A stretch of 18,455 nt of DNA, taken from Actinomycetales bacterium (GTDB taxonomy: Bacteria; Actinomycetota; Actinomycetes; Actinomycetales; Dermabacteraceae). The DNA lies in assembly GCA_012799425.1 (NCBI GenBank), contig JAAZLF010000387.1, forward strand, positions 1 through 18,455. Reading direction: 5' to 3'. A model generated the notes under the pieces. It was not told the origin of the DNA. It ran no database searches and worked only from the letters and a program-made list of their open reading frames with translations. The first letter of the stretch is position 1. Each line of letters opens with the position of its first letter. Below are positions 1-7,473 of the stretch, piece after piece. A program made the translations under genes and the position numbers.

Positions 1-2
1 GC

Positions 3-494
3 GATCCGGAAGGGCGCCGGGACCTCACGGAGTTCACGGCGGACTACTCGCAGCGGCTTTACCACGTGGGACGCCTGGACTACGAGACCGAGGGTCTGCT
101 GCTGCTGACGAACGACGGCGAGCTCGCCCATCGCCTCACCCACCCCAGCTTCCAGGTCGAGAAGACCTACGTGTGCCGATTCGATGCGCCCGGTGGTCCG
201 CCCCGAGGCCTGGTGAAGGCGCTGCGCGAGGGTGTCGAGCTCGAAGACGGCCCGGCCCGCGCCGACCGTGCTCGCGTGCTCGCCCAGGACGGACGCGAGG
301 CCGTGGTGGAGGTGACCCTGCACGAGGGCCGCAACCGCATCGTGCGTCGCATGTTCTCCTCCCAGGGGTTCGAACTGACGGCGCTCGTGCGCACCCGGAT
401 CGGCCCGGTGCTGCTGGGTGACCTCGCCGCGGGCGGCACCCGGGAGCTCAGCGGGCGCGAGCTCGGGACGCTGATGGCGGAGGTGGGTCTGTGA
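3..494 (+). CDS. rluB: Pseudouridine synthase, RluB/RsuA family (5' end outside window)
   Basis: This is the C-terminal part (163 codons visible) of a pseudouridine synthase that isomerises uridine in 23S rRNA. The frame is open to the window edge, so the gene begins upstream. The GTG at 66 lies inside the conserved core and is not the start. The catalytic motif GRLDYETEG follows at visible residues 23-31, with the nucleophilic Asp at residue 26, and the family's LLLLTNDGELAHRLTHP stretch comes next. EGRNRIVRRMF is the C-terminal RNA-binding signature of the RsuA/RluB/E/F group. The stop codon overlaps the tyrA start by one base (TGATG), so the two are probably co-transcribed. The RluB assignment over RluE/F rests on the gene order with tyrA and cmk-der, as in other actinobacteria; the family call is secure. 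Confidence 0.93.
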   Translation, partial: DPEGRRDLTEFTADYSQRLYHVGRLDYETEGLLLLTNDGELAHRLTHPSFQVEKTYVCRFDAPGGPPRGLVKALREGVELEDGPARADRARVLAQDGREAVVEVTLHEGRNRIVRRMFSSQGFELTALVRTRIGPVLLGDLAAGGTRELSGRELGTLMAEVGL

Positions 495-1600
495 TGAGCC
501 TGGTGCCCTCCACGGTGCGGATCATCGGCACCGGGCTGATCGGGGGATCACTCGGCATGGCGCTCGGCGCGGCCGGAGCGAGCGTGCAGGTCCAGGACGT
601 CTCCCCGGGAACGACCGCTCTCGCCGTCGAGCTGGGCGTGGGGCACGTCGCGGTCCCGGAGGACCCGGACCCCGAACTCGTGGTCGTCGCCGCACCGCCC
701 GATGCGACGGCGACGCTGGTCGTCGAGGCGCTGCGCACCTGGCCCGACGCACTGGTCACCGACGTGGCGAGCGTCAAGGGCATCGTCCTGGAGGGCGTCG
801 CCCGCGCCGTCGACGAGGCGATGCTCACCCGGTACATCGGCGCGCATCCGATGGCGGGGCGTGAGGTCTCCGGGGTCATCTCCGCACGTGGCGATCTCTT
901 CCGCGGCCGTCCCTTCGTGGTCGTGCCCCATGACACGACGCGCCGCGATGCGGTGACGCTGCTGCAGGGCGTCGCCACGGCGATCGGCGCCGTGCCGGTG
1001 GTGCTGCCCGCCGCCGAGCACGACACCGCGGTCGCCCATGTCTCCCATGTGCCCCAGGTGCTCTCGAGCCTGCTGGCGACCACTCTGCTGTCGCCGGACG
1101 AGCACGCGCTGGCGCTGTCGGGCCAGGGCCTGCGCGACACCACCCGCATCGCGGACTCCGATCCGAGGCTGTGGGTGGAGATCCTCGGAGCGAATGCCGC
1201 CGCCGTCACGTCGGTCCTCGAAGGAGTGCGCGAGCGGATGGACGATGTGCTCACGGCGCTGGCCACGATGCCGGGCGATCCCGATCCGGCCGTCGGATCA
1301 CGACGCGCCCTCGCGGAGCTGATCGCCGACGGCAACCGGGGTGCGCGCCGCATACCCGGCAAGCACGGTGGAGCCTCGGACGCCTTCGCCACCGTCACCG
1401 TGCTGGTGCCCGACCGCCCCGGCGAGCTGGGCAGGCTGTTCACGGAGATGGGGGAGATCGGGGTCAACCTCGAGGACTTCCGCCTCGAGCACAACTACGG
1501 TCGTCAGGTGGGCCTGGGGCACCTCGCGGTGGACGCCTCGCGTGAGGAGCTGCTCACCCGGGAGCTGTCCGCGCGCGGCTGGACCGTCGCAGAGGCCTGA
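494..1600 (+). CDS. tyrA: Prephenate dehydrogenase with C-terminal ACT domain
   Basis: TyrA oxidatively decarboxylates prephenate to 4-hydroxyphenylpyruvate in tyrosine synthesis; some actinobacterial members prefer arogenate, which cannot be decided here. The 368-residue protein opens with a Rossmann motif, GTGLIGG (about residues 12-18). It continues with DVASVKG (about 90-96), the substrate-site segment [12 protein letters not shown] (about 116-127) and the helical dehydrogenase segment around SHVPQ (about 184-188). Residues about 297-365 form an ACT domain ([16 protein letters not shown]), a typical site for feedback control by an aromatic amino acid. I take ATG at 494, which touches the rluB stop; the GTG immediately before it (491) would add one residue. 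The gap to cmk-der is 20 bases. Confidence 0.94.
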   Translation: MSLVPSTVRIIGTGLIGGSLGMALGAAGASVQVQDVSPGTTALAVELGVGHVAVPEDPDPELVVVAAPPDATATLVVEALRTWPDALVTDVASVKGIVLEGVARAVDEAMLTRYIGAHPMAGREVSGVISARGDLFRGRPFVVVPHDTTRRDAVTLLQGVATAIGAVPVVLPAAEHDTAVAHVSHVPQVLSSLLATTLLSPDEHALALSGQGLRDTTRIADSDPRLWVEILGANAAAVTSVLEGVRERMDDVLTALATMPGDPDPAVGSRRALAELIADGNRGARRIPGKHGGASDAFATVTVLVPDRPGELGRLFTEMGEIGVNLEDFRLEHNYGRQVGLGHLAVDASREELLTRELSARGWTVAEA

Positions 1601-1608
1601 ACGCCCCG

Positions 1609-1614
1609 TATCCT
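1609..1614 (+). promoter_or_regulatory. Candidate -10 box for leaderless cmk-der transcript
   Basis: TATCCT fits TANNNT and lies six bases before the ATG at 1621, which would put the transcription start at or next to the start codon. No Shine-Dalgarno sequence is visible before this ATG. No convincing -35 box was seen. Confidence 0.45.
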
Positions 1615-1620
1615 TGCGGA

Positions 1621-3858
1621 ATGCACACCAGCGCGCCGCACGACCCCACCTCCCCGGAGAGCCCCGGCCCGGGCATCGCCATCGCGATCGACGGCCCGGC
1701 CGGATCGGGCAAGTCCACCGTCTCCCGCCTCCTCGCCGAGGCTCTCGAGGGCGGCGTCCTGGACACCGGCGCGATGTATCGCGCCGTCGCCTGGTTCTGC
1801 CTGGACCGCGGCATCGACCTCGACGACCGTGACGCGGTCGCCCAGGCTGCGCGGGAGCTCGACCTCGATCTCGGCACGGACCCCTCCGGCGCCACGGTCG
1901 TGGTCTCGGGCACCGACATCACCTCCGAGATCCGCACCGAGCGGATCTCGCAGCAGGTCTCGACCGTCGCCACCAACACCCTGGTCCGCTCGGTCCTCCA
2001 GGGCCGCCAGCGGGAGCTGCTGCACGCCACCGCCGCCGAGCGCGGATTCTGCGTGGCCGAGGGTCGGGACATCACCACGGTGGTCGCCCCGGACGCACAG
2101 GTGCGGGTGCTCCTGCTCGCCTCTGACGAGGAGCGGATGCGTCGCCGCGCCGTCGAACTCCAGCTGGAGGATTCCGAGGAGACCCGCGAGCGCATGGCCG
2201 ATCAGGTGCTGCGCCGGGACCGCGACGACTCGACAGTCTCCGAGTTCCTCACCGCGGCGGAGGGCGTCGAGACCGTCGACACGACCGGCCTGGGCGTCGA
2301 GGACGTGGTCGAACGGATCCTGATGCTCGTCGCCGCTGCGGAGACCGCCCAGGAGGAGGCGCTGCATGGCGCGCCCGAGCCCGCGGTCCGCCCGGGTGCG
2401 GGTGGAGCCGCCAGGGCCGACGGACCCACCGACGAGGAGATCGAGTCGGCACTGCGCGCAGGGCTGTCCGATTACCAGCTCGACGACGAGGACCTGGCTC
2501 TGCTGAGGGGAGAGCAGTCCGAGCAGCGCGGACCCGAGGTGCAGCGCAGCCTTCCCGTCGTCGCCGTGGTCGGCCGACCGAACGTCGGCAAGTCCACCCT
2601 CGTCAACCGCATCCTGGGCCGCCGCGAGGCCGTCGTCGAGGACCGGCCGGGCGTGACGCGCGATCGCGTCTTCTACGAGGCGGAGTGGACCGGCAAGGAT
2701 TTCTGGCTGGTCGACACCGGCGGCTGGGAGGATCGCGCCCAGGGCATGGCGCACCGCGTCGCCGAACAGGCTGAGGTGGCGGTCTCCCTCGCGGACGTGG
2801 TCATGTTCGTCGTCGACGCGAACGTCGGCATCACCACCACCGACGAGCAGCTCCTGAAGGTGCTGCGCAGGTCGGACGTGCCGATCGTGCTGGTCGCCAA
2901 CAAGGTCGACGACCAGCGGGGGGAGATCGAGGCCGCTGCGCTGTGGAACCTCGGCCTGGGGGAGCCGTACCCGGTCTCCGCCCTGCACGGCCGCGGCTCC
3001 GGTGACCTCCTGGACGCACTGCTCGAGGCGATGCCGGAGGAGGGACGGGGCACCCCGGCCGATCACGGCCCGCGCCGCGTGGCGCTGGTGGGCCGGCCGA
3101 ACGTGGGCAAGTCCTCGCTGCTGAACCGTCTCGCGGGCGAGCAGCGTGTGGTGGTCGACGACGTGGCGGGCACCACCCGCGACCCCGTCGACGAGAAGAT
3201 CACCCTGGGCGGGCGCGAATGGACCTTCGTGGACACCGCGGGAATCCGCCGCCGCGTCCTCCAGTCACAGGGGGCCGACTACTACGCCTCGCTGCGCACC
3301 CGGGCCGCGCTCGACCGAGCGGAGGTCGCGGTGGTGCTGCTGGAGGCCTCCGAGCCGATCTCCACGCAGGACCTGAAGATCATCGACATGGTCCTGGAGT
3401 CCGGCCGCGCCCTGGTGCTGGCCTTCAACAAGTGGGACCTGCTTGACGAGGACCGCCACAAGGCGCTCGAGCGGGAGATCGAGCGGGATCTCTCGCACGT
3501 GTCGTGGGCGCCGCGCGTGAACATCTCCGCGCAGACCGGCCGCCATGCGGATCGGCTCGTGCCCGCGCTGGCGACCGCTCTGGAGTCGTGGGACCGCCGT
3601 ATCGCCACGGGCCGACTCAACGCCTTCCTCGGTCAGCTGGTCGCGGCGCATCCCCATCCGGTGCGCGGCGGCAAGCAGTCCCGCATCCTGTTCGCGACGC
3701 AGGCCCGCACCCGGCCGCCTCGTTTCGTCATCTTCGCCAGCGGTTTCCTCGAGCACGGCTACCGCCGCTTCATCGAGCGTCGTCTCCGGGAGGACTTCGA
3801 CTTCCCGGGCTCTCCGATCGTGATCGGGGTGCGCATCCGCGAGAAGCGGCGGCGCTGA
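1621..3858 (+). CDS. cmk-der: Bifunctional cytidylate kinase / ribosome-assembly GTPase Der
   Basis: This single 745-residue frame joins two normally separate proteins. Residues about 18-240 are cytidylate kinase, which phosphorylates CMP and dCMP; they show the P-loop GPAGSGKST (25-33), LDTGAMYRA (48-56) and the [10 protein letters not shown] segment (about 146-155). An acidic linker without obvious domains (about 241-310) follows. Der then carries two GTPase domains that act in 50S ribosome assembly. The first has GRPNVGKST (318-326), DTGG (365-368) and NKVD (427-430). The second has GRPNVGKSS (491-499), DTAG (538-541) and NKWD (603-606). A KH-like C-terminal domain occupies about 655-740. 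All key motifs are intact, so both activities are expected. Such fusions are known in actinobacteria. No in-frame stop or obvious internal start separates the halves. Confidence 0.96.
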   Translation: MHTSAPHDPTSPESPGPGIAIAIDGPAGSGKSTVSRLLAEALEGGVLDTGAMYRAVAWFCLDRGIDLDDRDAVAQAARELDLDLGTDPSGATVVVSGTDITSEIRTERISQQVSTVATNTLVRSVLQGRQRELLHATAAERGFCVAEGRDITTVVAPDAQVRVLLLASDEERMRRRAVELQLEDSEETRERMADQVLRRDRDDSTVSEFLTAAEGVETVDTTGLGVEDVVERILMLVAAAETAQEEALHGAPEPAVRPGAGGAARADGPTDEEIESALRAGLSDYQLDDEDLALLRGEQSEQRGPEVQRSLPVVAVVGRPNVGKSTLVNRILGRREAVVEDRPGVTRDRVFYEAEWTGKDFWLVDTGGWEDRAQGMAHRVAEQAEVAVSLADVVMFVVDANVGITTTDEQLLKVLRRSDVPIVLVANKVDDQRGEIEAAALWNLGLGEPYPVSALHGRGSGDLLDALLEAMPEEGRGTPADHGPRRVALVGRPNVGKSSLLNRLAGEQRVVVDDVAGTTRDPVDEKITLGGREWTFVDTAGIRRRVLQSQGADYYASLRTRAALDRAEVAVVLLEASEPISTQDLKIIDMVLESGRALVLAFNKWDLLDEDRHKALEREIERDLSHVSWAPRVNISAQTGRHADRLVPALATALESWDRRIATGRLNAFLGQLVAAHPHPVRGGKQSRILFATQARTRPPRFVIFASGFLEHGYRRFIERRLREDFDFPGSPIVIGVRIREKRRR

Positions 3859-3897
3859 GCATCGCGGCACGAGGTGCGGCGCCCCTGCCGGACCACG

Positions 3898-3903
3898 TAT
3901 CGT
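3898..3903 (+). promoter_or_regulatory. Candidate -10 box for the TM2 gene
   Basis: TATCGT (TANNNT form) lies seven bases before the ATG at 3911, compatible with leaderless transcription. The intervening AGGGCCC could alternatively serve as a poor ribosome binding site. Confidence 0.4.
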
Positions 3904-3910
3904 AGGGCCC

Positions 3911-4520
3911 ATGAGCAACCCCGGTGACAACGGCTCCTGGAATCCTCAGGGCCACGACTTCGACGCGCAGGATCCGAATGCCCAGCCGCAGCAGGATCCC
4001 TGGGCGCAGCCGCCTGCGGAGCAGCCGAGCGCCGCGCAGAGCCCCTACGGCCAGTCCGACCCCTACGGCCAGCCGGCCCCCCTACGGCCAGCAGCCTGCT
4101 GCGGGTCAGGACCCCTATGGTCCGCCGTCGGCGAGCTCCGCCTCGGACCCCTACGGCCAGGGCCAGCAGCAGTGGTCGCCGGCACCGGGATCCGGCGCCT
4201 CCGCCTCGGACCCCTACGCTCAGCCGGGCTCCCCGTACGGGCAGGCGGGTCCCGGGCAGCCAGCTCCCGCGGCCGGGGGCCCTGCCCCGATGGGTGAGCC
4301 GCAGAGCCGCCTGGTCGTCGGCCTGCTCGGGATCTTCCTCGGCGGCTTCGGCGTGCACCGCTTCCTGATGGGCTACACCACGATCGGCATCATCCAGATC
4401 GTGGTCACCGTGGTCACCTGCGGGATCGGGGCCTGGTGGGGCCTGGTCGAGGGGATCATGGTGCTCGCCAAGGCGCAGGCCTTCGAACGTGATGCGCACG
4501 GCCGCCCCCTCAAGGACTGA
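3911..4520 (+). CDS. TM2-domain membrane protein, frame broken by a one-base shift
   Basis: The reading frame from ATG 3911 encodes a Gln/Pro-rich N-terminus with PYGQ repeats, then leaves that frame in a run of six Cs (4077-4082). The PYGQ/DPYG repeats continue in the next frame, followed by a TM2 domain: RLVVGLLGIFLGGFGVHRFLMG, a short turn, and a second hydrophobic helix with CGIGAWWGLVEG, ending in PLKD at 4520. The two pieces clearly belong to one gene; removing one C restores QPAPYGQ. The cause may be a sequencing error, a true frameshift mutation or +1 slippage. Without repair, the TM2 part alone could start at ATG 4290 (about 76 residues), but no good ribosome binding site precedes it. 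TM2 proteins are small two-helix membrane proteins of unknown bacterial role. The domain call is firm; the state of the gene is uncertain. Confidence 0.8.
4043..4242 (+). repeat. Degenerate PYGQ-coding repeats in the TM2 gene
   Basis: Near-identical copies of CCCTACGGCCAG begin at 4043, 4061 and 4080, and looser copies follow around 4110, 4149, 4209 and 4231. The spacing of the first three is 18 and then 19 bases. The odd base coincides with the point where the frame is lost. Confidence 0.7.
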
Positions 4521-4556
4521 CCGACCCCCGATTCAGCGACAAGGACACCTCGAGAG

Positions 4557-4847
4557 ATGAGCTACCCGCCCCAGGGCCCGCTTCCGAACCGCAGCTCCCT
4601 CCAGAACAGCGCGATCTTCCTGATCGTCGCCGGGTTCCTCTGCGGTGGCTTCCTGCCTGCCATCTTCGGCATCATCGCGCTCGTGCAGCTGGACTCCGAC
4701 CCGTACACGGCCCAGAAGATGAACAAGGTCGGCTGGATCATCTTCTGGGTGCTGCTGGCGGTGTTCGTCCTGGCCATCATCGCCTACGTGGTGTTCTTCG
4801 TGTTCATCTTCGGCCTGGCCACCCTGCCGATCCTGATGGGCGGATGA
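4557..4847 (+). CDS. Small two-helix membrane protein, CD225/dispanin-like
   Basis: The 96-residue product has a short Pro-rich cytoplasmic start (MSYPPQGPLPNRSS). A first hydrophobic segment lies at about 17-43 (IFLIVAGFLCGGFLPAIFGIIALVQL), a polar loop with DPYTAQKMNKVGW at about 46-60, and a second, longer hydrophobic segment at about 61-92. Helix, Pro-containing helix end with GIIAL, charged loop with spaced Lys residues, helix: this is the arrangement of the CD225/dispanin family, but the match is by eye and the protein is short. It follows the TM2 gene by 36 bases and may be co-transcribed. Those two families are often found near each other. No function is known. Upstream, AAGGA lies about 12 bases from the ATG, so ribosome binding looks weak. 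Confidence 0.75.
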   Translation: MSYPPQGPLPNRSSLQNSAIFLIVAGFLCGGFLPAIFGIIALVQLDSDPYTAQKMNKVGWIIFWVLLAVFVLAIIAYVVFFVFIFGLATLPILMGG

Positions 4848-4877
4848 CGCCGCACCCCGCCCCGCCCGACCACTGCT

Positions 4878-4883
4878 GAGGAG
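4878..4883 (+). promoter_or_regulatory. Shine-Dalgarno sequence that points to an ATC start
   Basis: GAGGAG is followed by five bases (CTTCG) and then ATC at 4889. The spacing is ideal, and no other start codon lies within reach downstream; the first ATG is 65 bases away. Confidence 0.6.
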
Positions 4884-4888
4884 CTTCG

Positions 4889-5365
4889 ATCGCCACCCCG
4901 GACTTCATCCTCGCCCTGCGTGAGCGCATAGGCCATGATCTGCTGTGGATGCCGGGCGTCTCCGCCGTGGTGCTGGACAGGAGCTGGCGCAGGATGCTCG
5001 CCGTGCGGCGGAGCGATGACGGCACCTGGACCCCGGTCACCGGGATCGTGGACCCGGGCGAGGAGCCGGCTCGTGCGGCGACGCGTGAGGTCGCCGAGGA
5101 GGCGGGGATCCGGTGCACGGCGCTGCGTCTGCTCGAGGTGCGCAGCCTCCCGCCGACCGTTCATCCGAACGGGGACCATGCCCAGTACCTCGACCTCTGC
5201 TTCCTGTGCGAGGCCGAGGACGACGCAGCACCGTATCCGGCTGACGGAGAGAACACCGAGGCGCGCTGGTTCCCCCTCGACGCGCCCCCTGCGATGAACG
5301 AGCGGTTCATGGCCCAGCTCGCTCTCGCCCGCGAAGATCGTCCCGAGGCCCGGTTCCGCGCATGA
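4889..5365 (+). CDS. NUDIX hydrolase, apparent ATC start codon
   Basis: NUDIX enzymes hydrolyse nucleoside diphosphates linked to another moiety; the substrate here is unknown. The Nudix box is complete: G-x5-E-x7-REV-AEE-x-GI, residues 52-74 counted from codon 4889. The C-terminal HPNGDHAQYLDLCFLC and GENTEARWFPLD segments are typical of a common actinobacterial subgroup. That subgroup starts with a sequence like ATPDFILALRERIGHDLLWM, and exactly this is encoded before the first ATG (4949). The frame is closed by TGA at 4877-4879 and contains no ATG, GTG or TTG before 4949. GAGGAG lies five bases before an ATC at 4889, where the start should be. I therefore place the start there (158 residues); the fallback is ATG 4949 (138 residues), which would cut the first strand of the fold. 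The stop overlaps the next gene by four bases. Confidence 0.85.
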   Translation: MATPDFILALRERIGHDLLWMPGVSAVVLDRSWRRMLAVRRSDDGTWTPVTGIVDPGEEPARAATREVAEEAGIRCTALRLLEVRSLPPTVHPNGDHAQYLDLCFLCEAEDDAAPYPADGENTEARWFPLDAPPAMNERFMAQLALAREDRPEARFRA

Positions 5366-5988
5366 GACGCCCGGATCCCCTTCCCGGCACCCAGGTGCGG
5401 ATCGCCCTGACCGACCGGCCCGGGGACAGCGCCGAGGTGCGCGTGATCGCCGCTCCTCGACGGGACATGTCCCGAAGCGGCGTGCTCAGCGCGCCCCTGC
5501 AGCCTTTCGCGGAGGCGCTCCTGGTCGACGTGTCCGTGGGCGAGAGGACACTGATCCCGGGGGCGTGGGTGCAGCCGGAGGTGCTCGAGCGCGGTACGCC
5601 GCTGGCCCCCACTCCGGTCACCGCGGCCGATCTGCGCCCGCCCGCCGTGATCCGGGGATGCTCCGAGCAGGCGCAGCTGCACTGGGGCGAGACCGTCTGG
5701 CCGCTGGATCTCGGAGGAGCCGTGGCGATCCCCGAGGCCGCGCGGGCCGACCCGCATCCGCTGTCCCGACTGCGGCGCCTGGCGATGGTGGCCTCCGGTC
5801 GGCGGCAGGAGGTCGGCCTCACGCTGTGGCGCGATCCCGCTTTCGAGATCCCCTGGCAGGACGTGCGACTGATGCCGCGCGCCGCGGCCTGGTTCGATCT
5901 AGCCCAGGTGCCCAGCGGGATGCGGTACGCGGAGGCCGAACAGGCCCAATCGGTGGGACGCGCGCGAGCACGGACTCGCACGAACTGA
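5362..5988 (+). CDS. Hypothetical protein, 208 residues, coupled to the NUDIX gene
   Basis: I do not recognise a family. The protein is soluble-looking, with no signal peptide or long hydrophobic segment. It is rich in Arg, Ala and Pro and ends in a basic tail (GRARARTRTN). It has one Cys (in RGCSEQAQLHWGE) and several Trp residues in short motifs (GAWVQPEVLERG, GETVWPLDLGG, LTLWRDPAFEIPWQD) that may mark strand ends in a beta-rich fold. It starts inside the NUDIX gene by an ATGA overlap, which implies translational coupling and a possible shared job. Codon use looks the same as in its neighbours. It is likely a real gene; its function is unknown. Confidence 0.75.
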   Translation: MRRPDPLPGTQVRIALTDRPGDSAEVRVIAAPRRDMSRSGVLSAPLQPFAEALLVDVSVGERTLIPGAWVQPEVLERGTPLAPTPVTAADLRPPAVIRGCSEQAQLHWGETVWPLDLGGAVAIPEAARADPHPLSRLRRLAMVASGRRQEVGLTLWRDPAFEIPWQDVRLMPRAAAWFDLAQVPSGMRYAEAEQAQSVGRARARTRTN

Positions 5989-5994
5989 GTTCAG

Positions 5995-6007
5995 GCCGCT
6001 TCGCGGC
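5995..6007 (+). terminator. Small GC hairpin after the 208-residue gene
   Basis: GCCGC and GCGGC pair across a TTC loop seven bases after the stop codon at 5988. The stem is only five pairs and no T run follows, so this is a weak candidate. Confidence 0.3.
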
Positions 6008-6023
6008 ACGCCGAGCGCGGTCA

Positions 6024-6052
6024 TGAGATCCCTCACGGTCTCGTTCTATGGT
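6024..6052 (+). promoter_or_regulatory. Candidate promoter of the sugar ABC operon
   Basis: TGAGAT (6024-6029) and TATGGT (6047-6052) are separated by 17 bases and lie upstream of a good ribosome binding site, GAGGAGGT (6073-6080), and the GTG start at 6085. The -35 box is poor. No clear palindromic operator was found. Confidence 0.35.
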
Positions 6053-6084
6053 CGGAGCCCCAGAACGTTGACGAGGAGGTCACC

Positions 6085-7473
6085 GTGCCCCCATCCCGGC
6101 CCTTCCCCCCGGACCGCCGCAGCTTCCTGCGGCTGTCGGCCGGAGTCGCGGCGGTGCTGCCGCTGTCGGCTCTCGCCGGCTGCAGCGGAGGATCCCGTGA
6201 CTCGAACACCATCCGCATCGCCTTCCAGCAGTTCGGTTCCGGCACGATCAAGCAGCAGTGGATCTCCACCGCAGCTCAGGAGTTCTCCGCCGAGCATCCG
6301 GAGCTTGTGGTCGAGCTGGTCCCGATCGTCGCCTCGGAGAACGACTACTTCACCAAGAACGAGCTGCTGATGAGCTCGCCCCGGACCAGTCCGGATCTCG
6401 TCTACGAGGATTCGTTCATCCTGCTGTCTGATGTGGGCGCCGGCTACCTCCAGCCGATCACCGACCTGGTCGAGGGGTTCGAGCACTGGGACGATGTCGC
6501 CGAGGCCTCGAAGGAGGCGGTCACCGGCGAGGACGGTGAGATCTACGGCATCCCGATCACGACCGACACCCGAGCGCTGTGGTTCCACCGGGAGGTCTTC
6601 GCCGAGGCCGGTCTGCCCGAGGATTGGCAGCCCGGCAGCTGGGAGGAGATCCTCGAGGCCGCGCGCGCCATCCGCGACTCCGACAGCGAGGCGATCCCCT
6701 TCTTCATGTTCGCGGGGACGCCCCAGGGGGAGAAGGCCTCCATGCAGGGCTTCGAGATGCTTCTGTACGGCACGGATGACGGCACCGGCCTCTACGACCG
6801 CGACAGCGAGAAGTGGATCCTCGGCAGCCCCGGGTTCGTGGACTCGCTGACCTTCCTCAAGACCCTCTTCGACGAGGAGCTCACCGCGTCGCTCGGCCAG
6901 CACCTGGACCCGAACATCTCGGAGACCATCTACACCTCGATGCTCCCCGAGGGGAAGCTGGGGATCCTCATCGACGGCTCCTGGATATCGCAGAACTGGA
7001 CCGACAGCGCCGCCCGGCCATGGCCGGAATGGCCCGACGTGGTGGGGCTGGCCGACATGCCCACCCAAGACGGCGCAGGCACCGGCACGGTCACCCTCGC
7101 CGGCGGCTGGGGCCTGTCCATCCCGCAGTACGTCACCGACCGCGAGATCGCCTTCCAGTTCCTGCAGAAGCTCGTCTCGACCGAGACGCTGGTCGACTAC
7201 GCCCAGGCCGACAACCACATCACCGTGCGCGCCGACGTGGCCGAGAACGAGGAGTACCTGTCCTACTCTCCAGCGGTCGAATACTTCACCGACCTGCTGG
7301 AGACGGCCTACTACCGCCCAGCTCTCCCCGCCTATCCGGAAGTCTCCTCCGCGCTGCAGGAGGCCATGGAGGCGGTCATGACCGGCACCGCCCCCGAGAC
7401 CGCCGCCGCCGCGTACGACGCGGCCGTGACGGACATCGTCGGTCCCGAGAACGTGCAGGAGGCCACCGCATGA
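6085..7473 (+). CDS. ABC transporter sugar-binding lipoprotein, Tat-type signal
   Basis: This 462-residue protein is an extracellular solute-binding protein of the family 1 (MalE-like) group. It captures a sugar or oligosaccharide outside the cell for the permeases encoded next. The N-terminus has twin arginines in DRRSFLRLS (RR at 11-12), a hydrophobic stretch and a lipobox LAGC with the lipidated Cys at 33, so export by Tat and membrane anchoring are expected. Further signatures are PDLVYEDSF, GIPITTDTRALWFHREVF, the GKLGILIDGSW segment and AGGWGLSIPQYVTDREIAFQFL, all usual for this group. The start is GTG 6085, four bases after GAGGAGGT. It overlaps the first permease gene by four bases (ATGA). 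The ligand cannot be read from the sequence; no glycosidase or LacI regulator lies nearby. Confidence 0.93.
   Translation: MPPSRPFPPDRRSFLRLSAGVAAVLPLSALAGCSGGSRDSNTIRIAFQQFGSGTIKQQWISTAAQEFSAEHPELVVELVPIVASENDYFTKNELLMSSPRTSPDLVYEDSFILLSDVGAGYLQPITDLVEGFEHWDDVAEASKEAVTGEDGEIYGIPITTDTRALWFHREVFAEAGLPEDWQPGSWEEILEAARAIRDSDSEAIPFFMFAGTPQGEKASMQGFEMLLYGTDDGTGLYDRDSEKWILGSPGFVDSLTFLKTLFDEELTASLGQHLDPNISETIYTSMLPEGKLGILIDGSWISQNWTDSAARPWPEWPDVVGLADMPTQDGAGTGTVTLAGGWGLSIPQYVTDREIAFQFLQKLVSTETLVDYAQADNHITVRADVAENEEYLSYSPAVEYFTDLLETAYYRPALPAYPEVSSALQEAMEAVMTGTAPETAAAAYDAAVTDIVGPENVQEATA

Noticed and set aside
66..68. GTG at 66 as the start of the pseudouridine synthase
   Set aside because: It lies directly before the catalytic GRLD motif, and the upstream in-frame codons spell conserved family sequence (LTEFTADYSQRLYHV), so the gene begins outside the window.
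1504..3066. Minus-strand frame of 520 codons opposite cmk-der
   Set aside because: It is antisense to clear kinase and GTPase motifs and has no recognisable domain or ribosome binding site.
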